Assembly: GCA_020160935.1 (NCBI GenBank)
Contig: JAIUPL010000002.1
Span: 186,001 to 250,000, forward strand
Length of the DNA: 64,000 nucleotides
From: Bacteroidota bacterium
Lineage (GTDB): Bacteria; Bacteroidota; Bacteroidia; Chitinophagales; Saprospiraceae
Direction: 5' to 3'
This document shows, one piece after another, positions 1 through 7,983 of this stretch. A program made the position numbers and the translations under genes. Position 1 is the stretch's first letter. Each line of letters opens with the position of its first letter. The notes under the pieces are model-generated. The model was not told the origin of the DNA. It did no database searches and saw only the letters and a list, made by a program, of their open reading frames with translations.

Positions 1-440
1 ATAGTGCCATCGCCAAGATGTCCGTCGAAATCCAGGATCAGCACTTTTTTGCCTTTGCTGGCAGCCAGTTGGGCGGCTACCGCTACGTTGTTGAACAGGC
101 AAAAGCCGTGCGATTCTTCGGCAAAAGCATGGTGGCCGGGAGGCCGCACCAGCGCAAAATCGCCGCGCTCCATCGCCATGATGGTTGCGCCGACGGCACA
201 GGTGGCGGCTTTGAAACTCCCGGGACATACGACGGTATCGCCGTCGAGGTCGAGGCTGTTCTGGCAGTGCGTACGCACCATTTCAATATATGAACGTGGG
301 TGCACCAGATCGAGGTAGGCTTCGCCATCAAGCAAAAGTGGTTCGGCCGGCAGTTCACCAAATGCCAGCAGGCGCTTTCGGTTTTCCGGGTGCGTACCAT
401 TATCATGGTCGAGAAAAACAGGGTGGGAAATTATTTTCAT
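1..440 (-). CDS. Histone deacetylase superfamily protein (AcuC/HDAC-like), N-terminal part, cut by window edge
   Basis: The minus strand from the ATG at 438-440 stays open for 146 codons to the left edge, so only the N-terminal part is present. It reads like the arginase/deacetylase fold: HPENRKRL at residues 17-24, a PGHHA motif at 101-105 (the paired active-site histidines), GFCLFNNVA at 112-120, and [11 protein letters not shown] at 136-146, which contains the Asp-x-His zinc ligands. Members of this family remove acyl groups from lysine or polyamines; the substrate cannot be told from this part. A TAnnTTTG box lies 19 bases upstream. The gene is divergent from rmlD across an inverted repeat at 591-718. 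The family call is firm; the specific substrate is not. Confidence 0.85.
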   Translation of the reverse strand, partial: MKIISHPVFLDHDNGTHPENRKRLLAFGELPAEPLLLDGEAYLDLVHPRSYIEMVRTHCQNSLDLDGDTVVCPGSFKAATCAVGATIMAMERGDFALVRPPGHHAFAEESHGFCLFNNVAVAAQLAASKGKKVLILDFDGHLGDGT

Positions 441-458
441 ACCGATACTTGTTGCCGA

Positions 459-466
459 CAAAGGTA
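459..466 (-). promoter_or_regulatory. Bacteroidota -7 box (TACCTTTG) for the deacetylase gene
   Basis: The minus strand reads TACCTTTG, a full match to the Bacteroidota -7 consensus TAnnTTTG, 18 bases before the ATG. No clear TTTG -33 element is seen at the usual distance. Confidence 0.5.
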
Positions 467-590
467 AATGATCGCAATTATAGCCCGTGTGAAGAAGATC
501 ATCCTTCAGGGTGATATGCGGCGAATGAACTGGGAAAGGTTTGGGGCTTGCGAAAAGCAGAAATTTTCGAACATTTGCGGCAGGAGGGAT

Positions 591-718
591 GAGTTATGAG
601 TTATGAGTTATGAGTTATGAGTTATGAGTTATGATGCTGTACTCATGGCTTTGTAAATAGTGTGGCCACAAGCAGCGTGAGTATAACTCATAACTCATAA
701 CTCATAACTCTATAACTC
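591..718. repeat. Long inverted repeat 1 (GAGTTAT tandem arms)
   Basis: Left arm: six exact copies of GAGTTAT (591-632). Right arm: five copies of the complement ATAACTC (683-718), with one extra T before the last. Between them lies a 50-base core beginning GATGCTGTACTC and containing GTGGCCACAAGCA. The same core and arms recur at 2591-2724 and 14805-14938. Here the element sits between divergent genes (deacetylase and rmlD), so it cannot simply be a terminator. Confidence 0.95.
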
Positions 719-747
719 CTCTGCCACCATCTACAAACCCACCCACC

Positions 748-1623
748 ATGATTCTCGTTACCGGCGCCAACGGACAACTCGGGCAGTCTTTTCAAAAAAT
801 GGCTGCTCAATACCCGAACCTGCAGTTCCTGTTTGCGGGTTCTGCTCAATTGGATATTGGGGATAACAAGGCTGTGAAGCGTTTTTTTCAGCAACATAAC
901 CTGCGTGGTTGCATCAATTGCGCGGCCTACACGGCCGTAGACAAAGCAGAATCGGAACCCGAACAAGCGCAGCGCATCAATGTGAGCGGCGTGCAACACT
1001 TGGCGCGCGCCTGTGCAGCACAGCATATTCCGCTGATTCATTTTTCCACCGACTATGTGTACCATTCCCGGCAGAATCGCCCATTTGTGGAAACCGATGC
1101 GGTCAGCCCCAAAGGTGTGTATGCGCGTACCAAATTGCAGGGAGAGCGTGCCGCCCTGCGCCTGCATCCCACAGGGGCAATGGTCATTCGTACCTCGTGG
1201 GTGTACTCGGAATTTGGCCATAATTTTTTGAAAACCATGCTTCGCCTGGGCGCCGAGCGCCCGGCTTTATCGGTGGTATTCGACCAGATCGGTACGCCTA
1301 CGTATGCGCCCGATCTGGCTGAAGCCGTACTTTTTATCATCGATCGCGTGCAGCATGGGGTACTTTCGGGTAGCCAATTGCCGGGTATTTGGCACTATTC
1401 CAATGAAGGAGTGGCCAGTTGGTACGATTTTGCGCAGGCGATCTTTGATATACAAGGCTTATCGTGCCGCGTGTCGCCCATTGAAACGGCTAAGTATCCC
1501 ACACCGGCACAGCGCCCGCCATTTAGCGTAATGAACAAATTGAAGATCAAGAACCGGTTGGGGGTGGAGATTCCGCACTGGCGGGAAAGTTTGGAAAAAT
1601 GTTTGGGTGAAATGGGGAAGTGA
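748..1623 (+). CDS. rmlD: dTDP-4-dehydrorhamnose reductase
   Basis: RmlD/RfbD reduces dTDP-4-keto-L-rhamnose to dTDP-L-rhamnose, the last step in making the rhamnose donor for surface polysaccharides. The 291-residue product has the usual length. It shows the Rossmann glycine motif TGANGQLG (residues 5-12), NCAAYTAVDKAE (57-68), the catalytic STDYV (100-104) and the SDR pair Tyr125/Lys129 in YARTK. The C-terminal part carries the sugar-binding region with GIWHYSN and a final RPPFSVMN segment typical of RmlD. The other rml genes are not in the window. The stop lies about 30 bases before the xdhC start, so the two may be co-transcribed. Confidence 0.93.
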   Translation: MILVTGANGQLGQSFQKMAAQYPNLQFLFAGSAQLDIGDNKAVKRFFQQHNLRGCINCAAYTAVDKAESEPEQAQRINVSGVQHLARACAAQHIPLIHFSTDYVYHSRQNRPFVETDAVSPKGVYARTKLQGERAALRLHPTGAMVIRTSWVYSEFGHNFLKTMLRLGAERPALSVVFDQIGTPTYAPDLAEAVLFIIDRVQHGVLSGSQLPGIWHYSNEGVASWYDFAQAIFDIQGLSCRVSPIETAKYPTPAQRPPFSVMNKLKIKNRLGVEIPHWRESLEKCLGEMGK

Positions 1624-1655
1624 ATCAGTGTTCCAGATATCCAGATATACAACAC

Positions 1656-2606
1656 ATGTTATGGCCTTTCTTACATAAAAAACTCCGCGACCGCATTCCG
1701 GTCATGCTGTTGCTGGTGCTGCAGAGCGAAGGTAGTTCGCCGGGGCGGCAGGGATTCAAGATGGGCGTTTCGGCCGACAGCGATTTGCTGGGCAGCATCG
1801 GTGGCGGTATCATGGAGCACAAACTGGTGGAAAAAGCACTTGCCTTGCTGGCCCGGCACCATCCAGGTGTTTCTACCATGTGGCAGCACCACAACAAAAC
1901 ACAGCCTTCCGACCGCTCGGGCATGATCTGCTCGGGAAGCCAGCGGATCGTATTCGTGCCGCTGACGCCCCTGCACCTGCCGTTGCTGGAAATGATTCTG
2001 GAAAACAGAACACCACTGTGGCTGAAAATTTCGGAAAGTGGGTTTTCCCTGGCCAATGAAGGGCCGGAAGAGATTGAATTGACGGAAAACGATGAAGGCC
2101 GCTGGGAGTACATCGAGCGATTGCAGCGGCAACCCGTGGCGCATATTTTCGGCGCCGGACATGTAGGTCTGGCCTTATCGGAAATACTGCACTTCCTGGG
2201 GTTTTATGTAAAAATTTACGATGACCGGGAAAGGCTGAACACGCTGGAACAAAATCAATTTGCTGATGAAAAACACGTTGTGGCGTACGACTGCATCGAC
2301 GATTTCCTGCAAAGTCACCCCGCCGATTATGCCATTATCATGACCATCGGATACCGTAACGATCAGTTACTGCTTCGTCAACTAACGAAGCGCGCCTGGA
2401 AATATGTAGGGATGCTCGGCAGCGCTGCCAAAATTGAAACCTTGAAAGCAGAAATGGCTAACGAGGGTTTCGACCCCGCGCTGTGGAAACACATTTCGGC
2501 GCCCATCGGATTGCCCATTTCCAGCAAAACCCCGCAGGAAATTGCCGTCAGCATTGCGGCGGAAATCGTTTGGGTCAAAAACGGGAAAAAGAGTTATAAG
2601 TTATGA
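1656..2606 (+). CDS. xdhC: XdhC/CoxI family molybdenum-enzyme maturation protein
   Basis: XdhC-type proteins bind molybdenum cofactor, help sulfurate it and insert it into xanthine dehydrogenase-like enzymes. The product (316 residues from the ATG at 1656) has the N-terminal XdhC_CoxI signature SEGSSPGRQGFKM and GSIGGGIMEH, then a C-terminal Rossmann-like domain starting HIFGAGHVG, with GYRNDQLLL and YVGMLGSAAK further on. A GTG at 1620 overlapping the rmlD stop is a possible alternative start. The ATG is preferred because the family begins near WPFLHKKL. The last codons (Ser-Tyr-Lys-Leu-stop) lie inside inverted repeat 2. Cofactor synthesis genes lie 5 kb downstream; the target enzyme is not in the window. 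Confidence 0.9.
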   Translation: MLWPFLHKKLRDRIPVMLLLVLQSEGSSPGRQGFKMGVSADSDLLGSIGGGIMEHKLVEKALALLARHHPGVSTMWQHHNKTQPSDRSGMICSGSQRIVFVPLTPLHLPLLEMILENRTPLWLKISESGFSLANEGPEEIELTENDEGRWEYIERLQRQPVAHIFGAGHVGLALSEILHFLGFYVKIYDDRERLNTLEQNQFADEKHVVAYDCIDDFLQSHPADYAIIMTIGYRNDQLLLRQLTKRAWKYVGMLGSAAKIETLKAEMANEGFDPALWKHISAPIGLPISSKTPQEIAVSIAAEIVWVKNGKKSYKL

Positions 2607-2724
2607 GTTATGAGTTATGAGTTATGAGTTATGAGTTATGATGCTGTACTCTTGGCTTTATGAATAGAGTGGCCACAAGCAACGAGAATATAACTCATAA
2701 CTCATAACTCATAACTCATAACTC
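2591..2724. repeat. Long inverted repeat 2 (GAGTTAT tandem arms), between convergent genes
   Basis: Left arm: seven units (2591-2639), one of them AAGTTAT. Right arm: five ATAACTC units (2690-2724). The 50-base core (2640-2689) starts GATGCTGTACTC and contains GTGGCCACAAGCAACG, closely matching elements 1 and 3. Both convergent neighbours run into the arms: xdhC ends -KSYKL and the VOC gene ends -KSYEL, with both stop codons made of repeat sequence. Confidence 0.95.
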
Positions 2725-3116
2725 TTTTCCAACAGGTCCCACAAGTTTCCGTACAAATCCTCAAAAACGGCTACGGTTCCATATGCCTCTTTCACAGGTT
2801 CCCTGACGAAATGAATACCCTGAGCCAGCATTTCCCGGTAATCGCGCCAGAAATCATCGGTGTACAAAAACAGAAACACCCGCCCGCCTGTCTGGTTGCC
2901 TATGCGCGTTGCCTGGGTGTCGTTGGCGGCTTTGGCCAGCAACAAACAACAGGAAGCATCGTGCGAAGGCGCCACGAGCACCCACCTTTTTTCGGGTGAT
3001 AGCACGGTGTCTTCCACCAGCGTGAAATGCAGTTTATCTACATAGAAACGAATGGCCTCGTCGTAGTCGCGCACCACCAATGAGATGTGCGCAATATGTC
3101 TTTTTGTCTGTTTCAT
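2709..3116 (-). CDS. VOC (glyoxalase/bleomycin-resistance/dioxygenase fold) family protein
   Basis: This 135-residue product is a single vicinal-oxygen-chelate module: HISLVVRDYDEAIRFYVDKL near the N-terminus (beta-alpha-beta, first metal-ligand His in AHISL) and VAVFEDLYGNLWDLLE at the end (the second-half DPdGN-like motif with the C-terminal Glu ligand). Such proteins are metal-dependent lyases, dioxygenases or antibiotic-binding proteins; the substrate is not predictable. The C-terminal residues -KSYEL and the stop are encoded by the inverted repeat at 2591-2724, so the natural end of the gene may have been altered by the element. Confidence 0.85.
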   Translation of the reverse strand: MKQTKRHIAHISLVVRDYDEAIRFYVDKLHFTLVEDTVLSPEKRWVLVAPSHDASCCLLLAKAANDTQATRIGNQTGGRVFLFLYTDDFWRDYREMLAQGIHFVREPVKEAYGTVAVFEDLYGNLWDLLEKSYEL

Positions 3117-3154
3117 ATCCTTTTACAAGTCATTTACACTGTTTTACATGCGTT

Positions 3155-3187
3155 TTTGAGCAGGGGTGTTCGACGCATCTACCTTTG
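3155..3187 (+). promoter_or_regulatory. Bacteroidota promoter for the small secreted protein gene
   Basis: A TTTG at 3155-3158 and a TACCTTTG -7 box at 3180-3187 are separated by 21 bases, matching the TTTG/TAnnTTTG promoter of Bacteroidota. The ATG follows at 3219. Confidence 0.6.
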
Positions 3188-3218
3188 CCCTATCATTCAG
3201 TTTAAAACCCGTTTATAC

Positions 3219-3626
3219 ATGACAAACAAATTCTGCGTCCTTGCACTGTTTATGTGCCTGATGGTCAGTTCTGCTGCTGCCCAGGGGTCTTTTACCAATT
3301 GTACTGCCGCATTTCTCAACGGTCGGCTTGTCGTCAACGAATATTCCCCGGAAGGTAAATGTATGATCGACAGCACCGCGCAGGGGATGCTGACGGTAAG
3401 CCCTGCCACCTATGAGAACAACGTATGGAAAGCATCTTACCCGGCAGAATTCATGATCGCCATCCGCGATAAAAATACCGGAACACTGTGTATGTTTTCA
3501 GATAAAAAAATCAAAAAAGTGGACATCAGCAAGGTGCTGGCCAAATGCCGGAAAGGCGACCACATCGTATTGTTAACCATGGACGAGCACCTGGCATTGC
3601 CCCACAACGAAATTCTCATTCAGTAA
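3219..3626 (+). CDS. Small secreted protein of unknown function
   Basis: The product is 135 residues from the ATG at 3219. The reading frame is open further upstream, but the promoter at 3155-3187 places the start here. Residues 1-21 are a clear signal peptide (MTNKFCVLALFMCLMVSSAAAQ) with cleavage after Ala-x-Ala. The mature part has four cysteines and ends with an amphipathic segment. I do not recognise the family. The next gene, a membrane-spanning winged-helix regulator with a large exported domain, begins 80 bases downstream on the same strand, so this protein could be its ligand or target. That is only an inference from position. Confidence 0.7.
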   Translation: MTNKFCVLALFMCLMVSSAAAQGSFTNCTAAFLNGRLVVNEYSPEGKCMIDSTAQGMLTVSPATYENNVWKASYPAEFMIAIRDKNTGTLCMFSDKKIKKVDISKVLAKCRKGDHIVLLTMDEHLALPHNEILIQ

Positions 3627-3693
3627 GCCTCATGCAACCCAGCCCTCAGCATCCTGTGCGGGAATTGGAACGCGCAATTTCCTCTGCAATGGC

Positions 3694-3701
3694 TATTTTT
3701 G
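3694..3701 (+). promoter_or_regulatory. Possible -7 box (TATTTTTG) for the membrane winged-helix regulator
   Basis: TATTTTTG matches TAnnTTTG but ends only 5 bases before the ATG at 3707, so a transcript from here would be nearly leaderless. The real start could instead lie upstream at 3632 or 3689. Confidence 0.35.
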
Positions 3702-3706
3702 CAGAT

Positions 3707-4612
3707 ATGGAACGCACGACGATCGACAGGAATTACCGCCCATTTGCCATCGCATTTGTAGTACTGATTGCTGCCTCCACCGGTCTGTGGTGGACGCTGC
3801 AGCACCAATCCGTACAATACATACGGCCCGACTACTTTGGCGACAAGGTCAATCTGGCTTTGCGCCGAACGGCCCACTACCTGATGGTGGCTTCCGGTGA
3901 TTCTACTTCGACCATTGCGCCCGTGGAAAAAACGGGCGACAACACCTGGCAAATTCGCATGGATCGGAACCTCGACTACGATCGACTTCCTGCCGTGCTG
4001 CAGGAATCGCTGGAACGCCACAATATTCAGGATAACTACGATGTGGAAGTGTTGAAATGCAAGGATAGCACGCTGCAACTGGGTTACAATTTTTTTGATC
4101 TGCAACGTGAAGGGGTAGTGCCCTGTGGTGGCCGGGATCTTTCACCAGACTGCTACAATCTTGTGGTGCGTTTTTTACCCGAAACAAAGGCTGCCGGCAA
4201 TAATGGGCTTGCATGGGCGCTGGCAGCCAGCGGCTTGTTGACGGGAATTTTCATGACAGCCCGCTGGCGGCGCAAAAAAAAGTCCACCGCCGAAGATGTT
4301 GCCCCCGCCGGCGCAATTCAATTGGGAAATTCCAGATTTTACGCAGGAAATCAAACCCTGCAAAGTGGCAAACAACTGCACAAACTGACGTACCGGGAGG
4401 CCAAACTCCTGCACCTTTTTGCCACCAACCCCAATCAATTGCTGGAGCGGGAATTTATTCTGCAATCTGTGTGGGCCGATGAAGGGATTTTGGTCGGACG
4501 CAGTGTGGATGTGTTTGTGTCGCGTTTGCGGAAACTGCTGCGCGACGACCCCAGTGTGCGCATCACGGCCGTGCACGGGGTAGGATACCGGTTGGAAACA
4601 GTGATTTCGTGA
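3707..4612 (+). CDS. Membrane-anchored winged-helix transcriptional regulator
   Basis: From the ATG at 3707 this is a 301-residue one-component regulator. A first membrane helix lies near residues 11-30 (PFAIAFVVLIAASTGLWWTL). An exported domain of about 130 residues follows with paired cysteines (LKCKDSTL and VPCGGRDLSPDC). A second membrane helix lies near 165-185, then RWRRKKK. The C-terminal 100 residues are an OmpR/PhoB-type DNA-binding domain (LTYREAKLLHLFATNPNQ, VDVFVSRLRKLL, GVGYRL). The layout resembles ToxR with the domain order reversed: an outside signal sensed by the exported part would act on DNA from the membrane. ATGs at 3632 and 3689 are alternative starts. The gene converges with the cyclase gene, 6 bases apart. 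Confidence 0.85.
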   Translation: MERTTIDRNYRPFAIAFVVLIAASTGLWWTLQHQSVQYIRPDYFGDKVNLALRRTAHYLMVASGDSTSTIAPVEKTGDNTWQIRMDRNLDYDRLPAVLQESLERHNIQDNYDVEVLKCKDSTLQLGYNFFDLQREGVVPCGGRDLSPDCYNLVVRFLPETKAAGNNGLAWALAASGLLTGIFMTARWRRKKKSTAEDVAPAGAIQLGNSRFYAGNQTLQSGKQLHKLTYREAKLLHLFATNPNQLLEREFILQSVWADEGILVGRSVDVFVSRLRKLLRDDPSVRITAVHGVGYRLETVIS

Positions 4613-4618
4613 CAGGAA

Positions 4619-5929
4619 TCAAACTATGCCCAGACAATAATACATCTCCATCTCGGCCTTGTTTTTAGCAGAAATTTTGCCCCGGTATTCCCACTGAAAT
4701 TCCTCTTGTACTACTTCCCGGGCAGCGCCGCTCACATTGATGCGGCCGGGCTCGCAGGCTTCTTCCAGGCGCGCGGCGGTATTGACGGTGTCGCCCCAAA
4801 TATCGTAGGCAAATTTTTTGGTGCCGACCACGCCGGCCACCACAGGCCCGAAATGGATGCCGATGCGCGCCTCGAACGCGGGCAGCCCTTCGGCTATGCG
4901 CTTTTCGCGGTGTTTTTGCAAAAAATCCTGTATCGACAGGGCTACCCGAATCATATCTGTGGGCCGTTCATTGCGGTCGGTAAGGCCGCTGGCGCAGATA
5001 TAGGCGTCGCCCACGGTTTTGATTTTTTCGATGCGGTTTCGCCCGATCAGGTCGTCGAAACGCGAAAAGCAGTAGTCGAGTTCGGCCAGCAAAACTTCCG
5101 GCGGCAGTATTTCTGCAATGCGCGTAAAACCGACAAAGTCGATAAACATGACGGTACTTCGCTCGTAGCGGCGCGCGGCCACTTTGTTGCGCACGGTCAG
5201 TTCGGCAGCCACGGCGGGGGGCAGGATATTGAGCAGCAATTGTTCGCTGCGCCGGCGTTTTTCCTCGATCATGGCATTTTTTTCGGCCATTTCTCCCCGA
5301 ATTCGCCTGTTGGTGCGCTGGCGGTAGTAATAAAAAATTGCCAGCAGCAAGCCCAGCAGCGCCGCCACCAGCAGAATCGTTTGGTTTTCGCGCTTTTTTT
5401 GAGCAGTGAGCGCAGACTGGCTTTCTTCGTATTTTCTACGTTGTTCTTCGGCTACCTGCCTTGCTTTTTCCTGTAGCAATGAGGAACGTCGGCGACTCCA
5501 TTCATAAGCCTCCCGAAAGTTATTCTGACGGGCTTGCAATACCTGCATTTTGTCAGTAGCCTGCAATGCCAGATCGGGGAGGGGCGACACGATGGCTGCG
5601 TCGTAGGATTTTTGATAGTATGCCAGCGCACGAGGCCAGACTGCCTGTCGTTCTGCCACATCGGCAAAGGCCCAGGCCGATTCTGCCTCGCGTTTTTTGT
5701 CTTGCAAAGAGAGGGCCAGTTGCAGGGCCTTTTCAGCATACGAGCCTGCCCGTGCCAGGTCTATGGTAAAAAGGCTGCGCGAAAGCCGGTAGTTGAGTTC
5801 CCAGCGCTGTACAGAATCTGTTGTCTGCTGCAATTGCCGCTCCAGTTCTGCCACCGATTGTGCCGGCAAGCCGGCAGGGCAACACCAGGTACAAAACAAA
5901 AGTATGTAAAGAATCAGGCGAACGGACAT
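4619..5929 (-). CDS. Class III adenylate cyclase with exported TPR-like sensor region
   Basis: This is a membrane enzyme predicted to make cAMP. From the ATG at 5929 (436 residues) there is a signal peptide (MSVRLILYILLFCTWCCPAG), a helical TPR-like region to about residue 185, a coiled segment, one membrane helix (TILLVAALLGLLLAIFYYY), a signalling helix (RRRSEQLLLNILPPAVA) and a C-terminal class III cyclase domain. The catalytic features are visible: FIDFVGFT and KTVGDAYI carry the two metal-binding aspartates, and the Lys before TVGD with Asp in YDIWGDTVN is the adenine-specific pair. NTAARLEE carries the transition-state Asn/Arg. In-frame starts exist up to 5998, but the signal peptide supports 5929. 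Confidence 0.88.
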   Translation of the reverse strand: MSVRLILYILLFCTWCCPAGLPAQSVAELERQLQQTTDSVQRWELNYRLSRSLFTIDLARAGSYAEKALQLALSLQDKKREAESAWAFADVAERQAVWPRALAYYQKSYDAAIVSPLPDLALQATDKMQVLQARQNNFREAYEWSRRRSSLLQEKARQVAEEQRRKYEESQSALTAQKKRENQTILLVAALLGLLLAIFYYYRQRTNRRIRGEMAEKNAMIEEKRRRSEQLLLNILPPAVAAELTVRNKVAARRYERSTVMFIDFVGFTRIAEILPPEVLLAELDYCFSRFDDLIGRNRIEKIKTVGDAYICASGLTDRNERPTDMIRVALSIQDFLQKHREKRIAEGLPAFEARIGIHFGPVVAGVVGTKKFAYDIWGDTVNTAARLEEACEPGRINVSGAAREVVQEEFQWEYRGKISAKNKAEMEMYYCLGIV

Positions 5930-6206
5930 CAGCAAAAGTCTGTCAGAAAGAGGATTTTGAGAGCAAAATAAAGCAAAAGACAGCCAAGCATGGGTCAAAT
6001 TGCATCAAAATATCATTGCCTGTTATTGTTTGTGTCCAATTGTGAACGTCGGTGTTCGTATTCGAACTGATTATTTTTGAAAATGCAGGTATAAGATGTT
6101 GGTTATCAGTTTATTGTAAAAATGGCATAATCATGGCAGGGAAATTTTTTAAGGTATCCCAACACCGCCTGAACGCAACTTTTCATCACCCTCTCAATTA
6201 TTCCAT

Positions 6207-6503
6207 ATGGCATTTATCGCTGTACCTATTCCGTCGTTGCCCGGCAAACAGGACATTGAGATCGAGGTCACCATCAACGGACAAAAACAACAACTGCATT
6301 ACCGCGTCGAACTGTTCTACTGGCAGGACTGCGCCATTCCGCAAATCGATCGCGCCGAATGTATCCGGCAAATGCTGTCACGCTACGATGAGGACTGGAC
6401 GCTTTATTACATCGGCGCTCCCACCGACGAATTTGTGCCCATCACTTTTGTGAAAAAAGGAGACATCGCGTTGCAGAGGAAGATGATGCTGGGCGCGGTC
6501 TGA
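6207..6503 (+). CDS. Small protein of unknown function
   Basis: This 98-residue product starts with MAFIAVPIPSLPG and then reads as a beta-rich small domain (DIEIEVTINGQKQQLHYRVELFYW), followed by DRAECIRQMLSRYDEDWTLYYIGAP. There is no signal peptide or membrane helix. I do not recognise the family. Coding is supported by an ATG after a clean intergenic gap, a composition like neighbouring genes, and a stop just before inverted repeat 4. Confidence 0.6.
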   Translation: MAFIAVPIPSLPGKQDIEIEVTINGQKQQLHYRVELFYWQDCAIPQIDRAECIRQMLSRYDEDWTLYYIGAPTDEFVPITFVKKGDIALQRKMMLGAV

Positions 6504-6505
6504 TT

Positions 6506-6802
6506 GTTATCAGTTATCAGTTATTGGTTATCAGGGCAGGTAAGGGGTTATCTGTTTTTCAGGCTGGGCAACTCGGGTAGTTGAGTAGTTGAGAGGTAGA
6601 GTAGTTGAGTAGTTGAGAGGTTGAAGAGTTGAGTAGTTGAGGGGCGGCCACCCTGGAGAATTTTGATCACCTCTCTTTGTGTTTCATTACTACGTTCCCT
6701 CAACTCTTCAACCTCTCAACTACTCAACTACCCGAGTTGCCCAGCCTGAAAAACAGATAACCCCTTACCTGCCCTGATAACCAATAACTGATAACTGATA
6801 AC
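6506..6802. repeat. Long inverted repeat 4, perfect 92-base arms
   Basis: Positions 6506-6597 are the exact reverse complement of 6711-6802 by direct reading. Outermost is a tandem GTTATCA module; next a unique stretch containing GGCAGGTAAGGGG and GGCTGGGCAACTCGGG; then a tandem GAGTAGTT module that continues into the loop, so the arms can also pair in shifted registers. It lies between two convergent genes (6207-6503 and 6807-7856) and fills the whole gap. Confidence 0.97.
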
Positions 6803-6806
6803 TAAA

Positions 6807-7856
6807 TTAGCCCAACTCCGCCGGCACCGCAGCCATCTGCTTCAAATTGCCATTCCGCAGCACCCAAAGCGTTACTTCACGGCCGATGGTTTTTTCATCC
6901 AGGCCTTTGTGCAGGTCGTCAATAGAATCAATCGGGCGGCCCTCAAATTGCACGATGATGTCGCCTGGAGCGATACCGGCGCGTTCGGCGGGGCTGCCTG
7001 TTTCCACACTTTGTATCTGAATGCCGCCTTTGGAGGGCAATTCCAGGGCATTGAGCCACTTGGCGGGCAAGGGCACCGATTGTGCGCCGATACCCAGAAA
7101 ACCGCGTCGTACGCGCCCTTCGAGGATGAGTTTTCCCACGACAAACTGCGCGAGGTTGGAGGCCACGGCAAAACAAATGCCTTGTGCCGGTAAGATGACT
7201 GCTGTATTTACCCCGATCACCTGTCCGTGTGAATTCATGAGCGGGCCGCCGCTGTTGCCGGGGTTCAGGGCCGCATCGGTTTGAATGACATCGTCGATAA
7301 GTCTGCCATTCTGGCTGCGCAGCGTACGCCCCAGAGCGCTCACCACACCGGCAGTGACGGAATACTGAAAGCCGTAAGGGTTGCCGATGGCAATGGCGAT
7401 TTGACCAACCTGGAGCCGGTCGCTGGCGCCGAAAGGCACGGTAGCGAGGTTGTCGCCGTCTATTTTTACTACTGCAATATCAGTGGCTGGGTCGTCGCCT
7501 ACTACCCGGGCCTGAAATGCGCGGCCATCGGGTAGGCTGGCTTCGATGTGCGTAGCGCCATTTACGACATGGCTGTTCGTCACCATATATCCATCGCTGC
7601 TAATCAGGAAACCGCTTCCCGTTCCGCCGGCCTGCTGATTGGGAGGTGTTTGTCGGCCGCGCTGGTTCGGCGCAGGCGGTTTTTGTACTTTCAAATGCGC
7701 GACGGCATTGCTCACGCGTTGGGCTACCCGAACCACCGTTTGTGAATACGCATCCAGAAGATTCATGTCCTCGTCGGCCACACGTCGTTTTTCCTCCGCG
7801 CCCGCGCTGGCGGCACTGCCTTCCGTTGCAAGAAAACTTAGCATATTAATTACCAT
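6807..7856 (-). CDS. Trypsin-like serine protease with PDZ domain (DegP/HtrA family)
   Basis: The 349-residue product has one S1C protease domain and one C-terminal PDZ domain. The catalytic triad is visible: His96 in MVTNSHVVNG, Asp126 in ATDIAVVKI, Ser202 in NPGNSGGPL. The PDZ domain (about 250-349) has GFLGIG and GSPAERAGIAPGDIIVQF. HtrA proteins degrade or refold damaged envelope proteins, but here the N-terminus (MVINMLSFLATEGSAASAG) is not a convincing signal peptide, so the location is uncertain. There is a single PDZ, as in the DegS type. A second ATG at 7844 is possible. The gene lies downstream of moaE on the same strand, 127 bases away. Confidence 0.9.
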   Translation of the reverse strand: MVINMLSFLATEGSAASAGAEEKRRVADEDMNLLDAYSQTVVRVAQRVSNAVAHLKVQKPPAPNQRGRQTPPNQQAGGTGSGFLISSDGYMVTNSHVVNGATHIEASLPDGRAFQARVVGDDPATDIAVVKIDGDNLATVPFGASDRLQVGQIAIAIGNPYGFQYSVTAGVVSALGRTLRSQNGRLIDDVIQTDAALNPGNSGGPLMNSHGQVIGVNTAVILPAQGICFAVASNLAQFVVGKLILEGRVRRGFLGIGAQSVPLPAKWLNALELPSKGGIQIQSVETGSPAERAGIAPGDIIVQFEGRPIDSIDDLHKGLDEKTIGREVTLWVLRNGNLKQMAAVPAELG

Positions 7857-7983
7857 TAAAAATGAAAGGAATCACCCTCCACCAAGGGTGGAGAGATTGC
7901 GAAAGGGCAGGAGGTTGTTTCAAAAAGATACTGGCGAGAAACGTGCCAAGGTAGCGAGGGTGCCATTTTGACACGAGAAGGCA

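Noticed and set aside
591-718. Tandem GAGTTAT units considered as a CRISPR array
   Set aside because: Units are 7 bases, directly adjacent with no spacers, and the second block is the inverted complement; no cas genes are present.
6807-7856. Naming the PDZ protease degP or degS
   Set aside because: A single PDZ and an unclear N-terminus fit neither exactly; the family name is enough.
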